Shown piece after piece: positions 1-8,900 of a stretch of 10,638 bases of DNA; the stretch's first letter is position 1, and each line of letters begins with the position of its first letter. Under the pieces are notes generated by a model, which ran no database searches, was not told the origin of the DNA, and saw only the letters and a program-made list of their open reading frames with translations. The stretch comes from Podila epigama (Eukaryota; Mortierellomycota; Mortierellomycetes; Mortierellales; Mortierellaceae). The DNA lies in contig JAAAVE010001058.1 in the NCBI GenBank assembly GCA_015679605.1, positions 1 to 10,638 of the forward strand, given 5' to 3'. Position numbers and translations under genes: made by a program.

Positions 1-315
1 AAAAAAAAAGAGAGAGACCGAGCGCGTTGCATGCACTTTGTTACAGAGTCTGACTCTTTTGCTCAATCTCATCCTCAGTTCTACTCGAATCGACGCGACA
101 TGTCCGCATAATATATATTTATGTGCCGCTTCTTCATGTCTCCCTTCCAGTCCTCACATCATCAAAGAGTCTGAAGGGGGCATCCATAGGATAAAAAAAT
201 TGGTAGATGGCCATGTTCAAAGGTGCCTCTTGATAAGGTGAGTAATCTTCTTTCGAAATGCTGGGTTTATGAAAAAGGAAATTCAGAAGATTAACTTGAC
301 TACATTATCTAGTTG
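1..315. other. 3' flank of the set9-like gene, no supported gene
   Basis: This stretch lies beyond the stop codon of the minus-strand methyltransferase gene and probably carries its 3' untranslated region. It opens with a purine run (nine A, then GA repeats). One + strand frame is open from the window edge to about position 240, but its composition is unlike a conserved protein and I recognise nothing in it. An intron-like element (GTGAGT donor at 238, TTAAC at about 291, TAG ending at 312) follows on the + strand. No exact AATAAA is visible on the minus strand; the AT-rich ATAAATATATAT around 109-121 is the nearest candidate for a poly(A) signal. Confidence 0.5.
238..312 (+). other. Intron-like GT-AG segment on the + strand
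   Basis: The segment has a strong donor (AAG|GTGAGT), a TTAAC branch-like element about 18 nt before the end, and a TCTAG acceptor. Its 75-nt length fits the introns of the neighbouring genes. Splicing the open + frame across it gives a stop codon within two codons, so it could be the last intron of a gene converging from the left, an intron in an antisense transcript, or chance. It is not on the strand of the methyltransferase gene. There is no protein evidence for it. Confidence 0.2.
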
Positions 316-3300
316 CTAAAACCGCAAGTGTTTAGGTGGTAACCTCTTTCGAACCGCAGAGGTAGGTTCACTATTTGCAATTGTCCAATATTGCAAAAGT
401 TCCAATTCTGATGGACGCTTGCTGCCATGATCCATGCGCCTTAATACAGTTTCAGGAGTGACCGCGTGAATCTCTTTTCTTGACTGCAATGAACTTACAC
501 CGTCTGCTTGCATCTTTTCGTCACGGTGTTCGTGTGGTCCCTTCCGCGGAGATGTACGTGACGTGGTTGACTGCTGTCGACGATGAGGTATCGCTGGCTG
601 TACATGTTCCTGTATGGACCTTGTTGTTGACATGCCTTCCTGGTTCAGTACCTTACTTGGAGAGTTGAACTCTCCAAAGTCCCCTATTTTTGAACTACAA
701 TCTGATTGCGGTTTTAAAGTAGATCCGTCAACCCTCTTCTTGCGGTCTCTTTGTCTAGGCACAAAAGAGGCACCAGGACCTTTAGCAGCGGCAGCAAGTG
801 ATTCTTTTACTACTGCCTTTGTCACTGCCTTGGATTTTGCAGAGCCTGTGGATGCAGCGATTTGCGTCTTCTCAATTGCGGTCATTTCAGAGTCCTTGCT
901 AGGTATAGAGGCTATTGCCGATGCCAAGGATGATCGAGCATGTGTAGTTCTCCTGGAACCTAGGCTCTGCTCCTTAATCGTCCATTCCGACAATCGCTCC
1001 AGCTCCGTCTTGGGTCGTTTGGGCATCGAAGCACCATCTGGTAGCTTGTTCCGCTGTTTCGGCTTTGTTTGGGCAACTGACTGACTACTAACTGCCTGTG
1101 TCTTTGCTTCTCCTATGGTACATGGTTCAGGTCGTTCTAATCCTGTCTCCATCTTACCGTCAACCGTCTTTTCACCTCGCTTGTGACGTTTCCGATCATG
1201 GATGATATCCGCATCATTGCTATCCGATGATGGTCTTTTTAGCGCTGGTCGAGAAGCGATATATTTGGTGCCGGTACGCGTCGCTCGATCCTTCTCAGGC
1301 CGTGTCTCCAAATGTGGTGTTGGTTCTGGACTTGGTTCTGGTTCGATCACCATTCCTGCCTCAGGTTCTGCCTCGTCATGCTGTAACTTTGCCGCTTGAC
1401 GCTTTGTAAATGACAAGTGCGATTCACTCGATGGCAAAGAATTCTTGATGGTCCACTCCATGAGTCGTTCAATCTCTGACTTTAACGGTTTTGCTCTGAG
1501 CTTTGGCCGCTCAGGTGCCTTAGATGTTTTGACAGTGACAACCGTACTAGGGCACAGCTCAGCAGTAGGTGACAAATCCATCTGAGGTTGTGGCCCTGGA
1601 CTGAAAGTGGAGGTACATGTCTCAAAAGCGTCACCTTGCGCTGGTTCTGCCATGGTTGGGGTATAATCCGTGTCAGGAGATTGAACAGTGACTTGTCCTG
1701 TATGCTCCTTCTCACTTGATATTGGTTCCTGTTCGTTGTACGTTGGGATGGGGTCGCATGTTCCACATTGTGAGTGTGCCTGTTTATCGACTATATCATC
1801 GGACGACTGGCGCTCTGCCTCCACAGGCCCAACTTCGAATGTCGTTTGATAAGTTTGACCGAGTCCGTCCATGGGTGAATCCAAATCGTGGGCTCCTGGT
1901 GTTGCGGCACAATATGATGTACTTGAATCTAAAGGGACAGAGCAGTCGGGCAAAACATCTGACCACTCCATTGCTGTAGGAGCGAGCAATCTTGGAAGTG
2001 CAGCATACCGACTCACGACGCGTCCTGCCTGAAATTTGTGATACTGAAATATCAAACCTTGCTTGTGGTCATCTAAAACCTCAGTATCGGCGACGGCAGC
2101 AGCTCGGGGGATGGATCTCGATGGGAAGACGAGGTTACGCCGTAATAGGTGCACCGATGGCTTTCGCGCAGAGCTGGACCTTGATGCTGGTTTTTTGCGA
2201 CATGGAGGTGTACTGCTGTCCACTGCAGGTTTCGTTTGTCTTTCAGGCTTTCTTGAGGGAGTTGTTACAGCCAAGTGGCTCGGTAGGACGACAGGTGGTG
2301 GTGAAATCAACACCGTCGACTCGGGTGAGCCATGTCTCGAGACCTGACTGCTCAAGTGGTCAAGAGTAGACTCCAATGGACGCTCTAATTTTTTTTCATC
2401 GCCTGGGTTTCGAACATCAAGCACATGACAAGGGTCTGGTCCTGTGCTTCCTGGAAATATTGAATGTGTTATCTGCAATCGGCCATTGCTCCACTGTTGA
2501 TTCATGCTAGTGAAAGGCACAGAAATGTTGCCATGGCTGGATAAATGTTCCGACAGCGGAGCATCAAGTTGCATCATATCCGTGGCAACGGCAGGGTCGT
2601 CACTAGAGATGGTGCTGAAATGATCCTGTATGTTGCCAGCATGGGGTTCATCTTCCGTCGGTGCTGTTGGTAGAGCCTTCTTGGAGGCGCGAGCCACTTT
2701 TCCTTTTCCTCTGGTGGAGGTAGACTTTTTCTTGGAGTGGGACGACCCTTTCATAGAGGAAGTCAGCTCATCGTTTGATGGAGTCGACTTTGGTTTCGAA
2801 GAATCCGTCTTTTCTTTATAAGAATTTGGTTCTTTGGGACGAGTCGGATTTTCTTCAAGAGATGTCATCGTCACATCAAACGCCGTCTTTTCTTTTGGAG
2901 ATGTCGGGCTCTCGTTGTGAGAAATCGCCTCTTCATTGCGAGAAGTTGCCTTTTCCTTGACAGAAGCCGTCTTTTCTTTGCGAGATGCCTTCTTTTCTTT
3001 GCGAGATGCCGTCTTTTTGTTAGGTGGAGCCGAATTTTCTTTGGATAAAGTCGGACTGGTTTCAAAAGAAGTCGTATCGTCTTTGGATGAGGTTGTACTT
3101 TCTTTCAATATGTTTTTAGACTCTTTTTTTTGTCCCTTTGGATGACTCGAAGCTTCAGCTGTTGTACGCCGCCTTTGACGCGATATTGCTGCCTTAAGCT
3201 CCCTCTTCTTGGCCTACGACATTCATGGCAATATGTGATCGTTAGACGCCTGCTCGCACCTATTGGGAGAAACAACAATGCTATCCAAAGCTAAAAAAAA

Positions 3301-5680
3301 CATCTCACCATTTCTTGCTTCTCCAGAAAAACTTTAAGCGCCTTGTAGTTTCGTGACGGCCATTTCACACCGTAAATGCGTAAATGACGATGGCATCGTA
3401 GACAATCATTCGCTGGCCCATGCTCCTGACTGCGTAGGTAAGATTTGCAAGTAGGGCATTGAAAATGTTTACCAATGGCTGCGTCAATCTCTGAGAGGGA
3501 GTTGTTGGAGTTTGAGACGTGCTCCTGATTTTCCTTGTTATCATTGCTCTGGAATTGAACGTGAGGCGATAGGCTCCGCGGGGTATCTGTACTGTGCTGC
3601 TCCGAAACGGACTCGCTAGAGTTTAGAGAATGAGGAAGTTGGATCGGTTCAACTATATCATGTTGGGACTGTGGGCTGGGTCTGGGACTTGTGCCAGGAC
3701 TTGGAGTTGGACTTGAATTCAAGCTGTGACAGAGGAATGAAATGGACATCCTTGCTCTTGATAATGGTAATGGTATTGAAACAGCGCTCTGATCCTTGTA
3801 AGTGCGGTCAATGTCCACATCTGATGGCAGATCCATGGACGAGGGTGTACTCAAAGTGGAAACACTGCTCTCAGTCGCACAATCAGTCAATGAGAGGTCG
3901 CCTAGACATTCTGACAACCCCTGAAGGCCGTCTGCCGAGGAGAATTCATCTACAACTGTCAATGTCGTCGCTGCTGAAGAGGTCACACTGGTTTGACGGT
4001 CAATGGTGTTGTCAATGTTGTGGTCATTATTATCCTTATCATTCCTGTCATGACTCTTGTTGTTGATGGTTTCGCCCAGACCATCTGTGGGTTCACAGGA
4101 GGATCTTGACCTTTTTTGAACAGTGCCCCTTGGAATGCATTCCTTGTTTTCGACGGACCATGAACTGGTAGGGCTATAGTTGGGATCGGTCGACGCTGTT
4201 GCATTGACAAGGCTGGGGCTAGAGTTTGGGATAAAAGACTGGCTTGCTGGACCTGGAAAAGGAACATGGGGTATGGTGTCGGACGAAACTGGACTGGCGG
4301 TGCTTCTCGATGAGGTGGCTACGTCGGTAAGATTTCGTTTTTGTTTGATATGAGAGACTAGCAGCACGGTAGCAGATTAGTCGATGGTCTATTATAATCG
4401 ATGTCTCCACTGATAAAAGAAATAGCTTTGCTGGTTATTACTTGGTAGACTTGAGCGACTCCGAAGCCTTCGACTCGGTGGACCTTCGTCTAGCTCTAAG
4501 GATGAAATATTTGGTTCAGAGGACTCTACAGCTGCCACAGGCTCGGTTGTTTTCCTGAACCACCCTTGGCCGAGCCTATGGTCAAACAAACGCGAGTTTA
4601 AACCATTTGCGACGATTAGTTCAGAGCTTATTATTTTGAAGCGCAAAGTTGATGATGAATATAATCAGCCAGCCCTGTGACAGTTACTTACAGTTCACAG
4701 GTAACGCACATACAATCCTGATTGTCAGTGCCAAAGTAATTGTCGCCATAGTATGTCGTGATTTCGTCCCTGACTTCGATCGGCCTCAAAGCTTTGAAGC
4801 AGATGACATCACTGCCTCCTGACATGAACTTGCAGTTGGGATCACAGTCATGCTACGAAAAGAACAGAGAAAAAAAGAATATGAGTACGAGGCATATATA
4901 GTTAAGCTCATACAGAAAGATTATGTACCGAAATCATACATTAACAAACCGCGCGGGCCCTAGAAACAGGCAAGTGCCTCGTCTGCTTGTTCGGATGACA
5001 CTAAAGTCACTTGTCTTTTTCTCAAGATCCCGTTCTTCCTGTGGTGTCAAGTTCGCGATAGATCCTGAGCAGAACCGAAGCTCGTGTCCAGCTTCGAACG
5101 CACGAGTCGCGATGACACAGGCCTCAGATTTGTTTGTTAGGGCAGTGTAACGATCGGTTTGAGAAATTTCAAATCCTGCTGAAGGAAGGTATATGCTCAG
5201 GTAACGGCGGGCATGCCTAGAAGCTCGATTATAATTTGAAGAGACAGTCAGGCATATGTGATACAACATTGTAGGACGTGTTTTTCTTTCTTTCTTCTTT
5301 TGTTTGGTTATACTTTATACACCACTCACTCACATGCGAAAGTTTTGAAGCAATTGCTTATTTGTTAGTCGTGCAGCGATCGCTTCTATTCTATTAGTAA
5401 AATGAACATTAACAGAAAGTGATTAGACAATGCTGAAGCAGCTATCTTGTGGACAGAATTAAAAAAGCATTGCTTCTTACTTTAACAGTTCATTGGCGGC
5501 GTCGGGCAATCGTCGATCGATAATAACTTTTTTCTGAATGATATCAAGAATGACTCCTTCTGGTAATTCCAGGGCCTGGTAGTCCTTGTTCATCTTGTGG
5601 GTCTTGAACCAGAGGTGGACTCCATCAAGGAGCACATCGGAAAGCAGATCATCCAGGACGGATAGTGTCTGCAAGTCCAT
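316..5680 (-). CDS. set9: Set9/Suv4-20-type histone H4-K20 methyltransferase, six exons
   Basis: It transfers methyl groups from S-adenosylmethionine to lysine 20 of histone H4 in the nucleus. Exons, in order of translation, are 5680-5481, 5216-4940, 4852-4692, 4575-4442, 4357-3309 and 3213-316. All junctions are GT-AG and keep phase, giving 1572 residues. The N-terminus carries the family's THKMN motif. The SET core spans about residues 68-213, with DFSV at 137, [16 protein letters not shown] at 153-168, [11 protein letters not shown] at 190-200 and a C-x-C-x2-C cluster at 206/208/211. A C4 zinc element follows at 558-579 (CPTC and CLRC), then IYGVKWP at 585-591. The tail is disordered and rich in Ser, Pro and Lys, with a heptad repeat at 644-773, a basic cluster near 1280-1289, and three WTI motifs, the last near the C-terminus. 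S. pombe Set9 is about 440 residues, so this protein is unusually long. The family call is firm. Joining the last exon is strongly supported by phase (ATG|GTGAGA donor, CTAAC branch, GTAG acceptor) but needs cDNA. The start at 5680 is the first in-frame ATG and fits the family N-terminus. Confidence 0.9.
2716..3105 (-). repeat. 21-bp tandem repeat encoding Lys-Glu-Ser/Thr heptads
   Basis: Thirteen units of exactly 21 bp run from 3105 to 2833. On the + strand a typical unit reads agaagccgtcttttctttgcg. A further five heptad-like units (2820-2716) follow a four-codon break. Each unit encodes a variant of K-E-K-x-A/T-S-x, for example [14 protein letters not shown] and NEEAISH. The units at 2958-3020 are nearly identical in DNA, which points to recent slippage or unequal exchange, while the outer units have diverged. 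The encoded tract (residues 644-773) is charged and probably disordered. Confidence 0.88.
3311..3459 (-). other. C4 zinc-binding element plus IYGVKWP motif in Set9
   Basis: Near the end of exon 5, residues 558-579 carry CPTC and CLRC separated by 14 residues, a likely four-cysteine zinc site. [15 protein letters not shown] follows at once. It is the only ordered-looking segment between the SET domain and the long tail, so it probably forms a small domain. I recall a similar cysteine-plus-WP element in other fungal Set9 proteins, but that is from memory and unchecked. Confidence 0.6.
4692..5216 (-). other. SET domain with post-SET cysteines (exons 2 and 3)
   Basis: This is the catalytic part of the methyltransferase and is interrupted by an 87-nt intron (4939-4853). 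The splice falls between Asn159 and His160, inside the invariant NHDC motif that binds the cofactor. Both halves are needed to rebuild the motif, which confirms the junction. All the hallmark residues are visible: the DFSV strand, GPARFVN, NHDC at 159-162, Cys166, the YYGDNYF tail motif and the Cys206/208/211 group that binds zinc with an upstream cysteine. No key residue appears to be missing, so I expect the enzyme to be active. Confidence 0.92.
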
Positions 5681-5728
5681 CTCGGTTTGGACAGAATTTA
5701 CTCTTGCTGTCAGCCAGGATCAAAGTGT

Positions 5729-5737
5729 GGCGGGAAA
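5729..5737. promoter_or_regulatory. E2F-like site (GGCGGGAAA)
   Basis: The minus strand reads TTTCCCGCC, a good match to the E2F/DP consensus TTTSSCGC. It lies about 50 bp upstream of the methyltransferase start codon, where a transcription start would be expected. E2F-type factors are, to my knowledge, kept in some early-diverging fungi although lost in yeasts. Only the sequence match supports the call. Confidence 0.35.
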
Positions 5738-5820
5738 AAAAAAGATTGCTCTTGCCCAAAAAAAAAAATAGGGCGGGTTTTTCTCTTCTCTCATGTAACA
5801 AAAGAAGAGGACCTGTGTAT

Positions 5821-5826
5821 CACGTG
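5821..5826. promoter_or_regulatory. CACGTG E-box
   Basis: A perfect palindromic CACGTG preceded by T (TCACGTG, the form favoured by Cbf1- and USF-like bHLH factors) sits 122 bp before the INTS8 start codon. A 6-bp match is weak evidence alone, though its place in a short shared promoter adds some weight. Confidence 0.3.
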
Positions 5827-5835
5827 TTGAGTGTG

Positions 5836-5850
5836 ATGCAACTGTTGCAT
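5836..5850. promoter_or_regulatory. 15-bp perfect palindrome ATGCAAC-T-GTTGCAT
   Basis: Two 7-bp arms are exact inverted copies around a single T. The spacing suits a dimeric DNA-binding factor, with GTTGCAT half-sites reminiscent of C/EBP-type bZIP sites. It lies 10 bp from the E-box. The factor is unknown. Confidence 0.35.
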
Positions 5851-5947
5851 GTTCAAAAAGAATGAATCAGATTGTCATTCCCAAAAACTGTCAGAACACA
5901 CATATACATCACGCAGTGTTGAAGGGACGTAACGCGCAAGACAGCAA

Positions 5948-8900
5948 ATGGAGGGCAATATTGATACCCTGGAGGTTCTTCTCAACCCTAGTCTCATCCG
6001 AAGCAAAGTACTCTTTCATTTCAAGTTCATTTTCTTTGGGCAGGGGATCAACTTCCATGCATAATAATAAAAACTTGACACAAGTGGAGACCTTTTTTGT
6101 TTTAAACAAAACAGAATTCCTAACGAGATTTTTTTGTTACCCTTTTTTGTTTCTAGTTTGCACAGTTCACTCGGGAAAAAAGCTATGCTCAAGGTCGACG
6201 CTTGTTACAGGATTTGATGTCGGTGGCCCGTTTCGGCACACCAGCGATCGTGGAAGTAGAGCCGACAACAGGGAATTCAGGAGGGCGAGCTGACTCGGGT
6301 GCAGATGATAACAATGGTCAACTGCAAACAATACAGTTGTCAGAGAGGCAAGGTAAAGTGATGGCTAGTATGGTGGACAAGGTGTATATCTCTCTCTCTT
6401 TTCATGAACTGACGAATACGCGTCTCTGATCAAAATCATAGATATGCTTCTGGGCCAGGCGTGTAAAGTGTACTATTCTGCCTCACTGTGCTTGGACGAC
6501 ATTTTCGAGGATGTACCTCAGCAGAATCAGCTATGTCTACTCACAGCATTGTTGCTTTTTTCACAGTAATTCTCTTTTATTCTGAAGCTCAGAGTCTGTC
6601 CAGGAGATGTATAACTGCCTTGCTACAGTAACCGATCTAAATATATTTCCATGCCCGGATCTACTCTCTAGAAAAGTCAATTCCGAGACAGTACCGCAAA
6701 GTGAGCCATGGGACCCACTTACACTGTTACAACGATGGATCATCCGTTCGCGAGTAGCAGGATCAGAGTCATCAGGGCTGGACCTTGGAGAGACAAAATA
6801 CCATGCGGATGCCTTGCAAGCAAAACTTCAAGAGCTGAAGAATGTATGCTGTCCTTTTAAGTGGAATGAACTCTCGGCTGAAATCAAAATCCCAAAGGAT
6901 TTCAATCAACAGTACTGACTTACCGCCCTTTGACCTCAACATGTAGCAACCGAGCAACGAAACTATCCAGCGTCTTCAATGCCAAATCTCGTCCGAACTT
7001 GGACAGTATCATTGCTGGAATGGCGATTACGCGGCAGCATTATTATACCTGAACGAATGCCAGGAATTCCATAACTTACACGCGTCGAACGCGGGAACGA
7101 AGCTACAATGGTATGTGTTCTTTTGATGTGAATAGATATACCATCATGTAGCGATACGTCTATGTACTCAAACAAGTCTTCTTTTCTGAATGTTCATTCC
7201 TCCTGTTACAATCAGTCGCTTGGATTTGAGCCGCATCGGAGCACTATCGAAACTTTCAAAACTTGCACAAGGGCTTCCTGTTGGTGACAATCACCACGAC
7301 TTTTTGCAAAAAGTGAAAGCAATGGAGCGGGAACATAGGCACAAGGAGCTTGTGGCTCAGTTTGTACATGACAATACTGTTCGGACTCTACCTTATTCTT
7401 GGAGAGAGCGTGTGGTCTTGAACGTGCTGGGCCGCTCGGATTTACAGAATGGCACACTTTTGGCTTGTGCGAACGCAATTTATCTTGTTGCTAATCCAGG
7501 TACAAAGAGAACTCGAACAAGAAAACCCTCATGCCGCATCATGGAGGCAGGTCGCTCTCTTCTATCAACAATGAAATATGAACCTTTTCTAACATTGCCG
7601 AACCTTACCTCGTTTCACTTAATGTACATTAGCCGAGATGATACTACGCATCCCGACCGCAGTCCTAGTATATCTTCGTTCAATACGATTCAAAAACGGG
7701 GATGAAGCAGACGCATTTTTAACTCTCAATATCTTTGACGAGATCATGCATCTCATCTCAAGCCTGTCCAATCCGACCACCAAAACTGGGCTTCAGAAAT
7801 TCACATCAAAGTTTTGCTCCACAATACGCCATGCATTATGCTATGAGGCCGCTTGGAAAACTGGTGAGTTTGACCTCATTATTGCTGGCCAAAGATGTCG
7901 ACTCTGTTTTTATCAAAACTTATATCCTAACCAAAATACGCGCGTTTTTTGGTATAAGGCCTCCTGACAATAGACAAGGATGACTGGGATGATGTCTGGG
8001 ATGCCTACAGCGCAATTTTGGTAATTCCATGATATACATGATATACATGAATCTCTACACATGCGAGCGAGAAGCAATGGTTGTACACACTAGGCATGCT
8101 AATATATCATTTTCTCAAAAAATAGAATCGCGAAAATGACTCCCAGGATTCAGACGATGAAGAGGATGATGAACCTAGGCCACATTTGACACTGCTTGGG
8201 AATATGGATAATGAAGAGCTGGAGCAATTTGTGGCATCGGTACGTTTCCCTTGGAATTTGAATTAATGCAGCAATTACATTCCCTCGTTTCCCACCCTTT
8301 ACAAGTGAAGCTAGGATATCTTTCTCATGCATTAATATCCCTTTGCCATTCAACAGAATGTATTTTCGGCAATAGGATCCAGCTTGGTGATGCTAGCAGA
8401 AGCAGCCAGATGCTGTGAACAAGCGCAGTATGTAGATGCAGCACGATGCTTGCAGTCTGCAACACGTCGACTTCGTGCTGAAAAGGATGAAAATGCGATC
8501 CACGTTTACACGCGTGTCGAGGCGCAGTTGGTCCGGCTAACTCGATGGGTTGATTTGGGTAACCTGGTCCAAAAGATGGAAGCCAGACGCGATGAGAAAC
8601 TGAGGAGCCGATTAGCGGCTAAAGCAACAGGCAATAAGAGCACGGCCACGATAACACCGACAGCGACAACAACAGCGACAACGGCGTTAACCTCGCAGCC
8701 AGCGAGCGTGGATGGTATGGCAATGGATGTTGACCCTTCGGACGAGGGTACTAACCCAGCACTGGAGGCTGAACGACTCAAGAGAAGCGAGGAAGCAGTG
8801 GACAGCGCAATGTTGAGAGACCTTTGTAGCCACTTGGAGGGCTACATGTCCGTATATGGCCCTACTGAAATCAATCTTCAGGTAATAACCGTGCGCCTAG

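Larger units (their letters stand above)
5681..5947. promoter_or_regulatory. Divergent promoter between set9-like and INTS8-like genes
   Basis: The 267 bp between the two start codons must hold the promoters of both genes, which are transcribed away from each other. It contains two A-rich tracts (5735-5743 and 5758-5768, common nucleosome-depleting sequence), a GGCGGGAAA element, a GGGCGGG box at 5771-5777, a CACGTG E-box at 5821-5826 and a palindrome at 5836-5850. I see no clear TATA box for either direction. Two ATG triplets (5836 and 5862) lie upstream of the INTS8 start and would form upstream ORFs if transcription begins before them. Confidence 0.7.

Noticed and set aside
614-1084. 156-codon open frame on the + strand
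   Set aside because: It is antisense to the Set9 tail, which is explained by a continuous 965-codon exon; the + translation shows no recognisable domain.
1992-2369. 125-codon open frame on the + strand
   Set aside because: It is a shadow of the same minus-strand exon, whose low-complexity codon pattern leaves other frames open.
316-3213. The long tail exon as a separate gene
   Set aside because: It has no initiator ATG of its own near its 5' end; the frame opens exactly at a GTAG acceptor with a CTAAC branch site and is in phase with the upstream Set9 exon.
4392-4646. Exon 4 of set9 read through to a stop at about 4392
   Set aside because: A GTAATA donor at 4441 with an in-phase acceptor at 4358 links it to the next exon; reading through would end the protein early with a short unconserved tail.
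5862-6293. 143-codon open frame on the + strand
   Set aside because: It crosses INTS8 exon 1, intron 1 and exon 2 in another frame and has no recognisable domain.
6586-6671. Extension of INTS8 exon 4 upstream of 6672
   Set aside because: It would require a 22-nt intron. A single 106-nt intron (6566-6671) is in phase, has a CTAAAT branch-like site, and gives a better match to INTS8.
7499-7570. Protein-like reading (RELEQENPHAASWRQ) inside INTS8 intron 6
   Set aside because: It could be coding only with a one-base change at the exon 6 end, and its only exit (GTCGCT) is a poor donor in the wrong phase for exon 7. The plain intron 7500-7632 is in phase.
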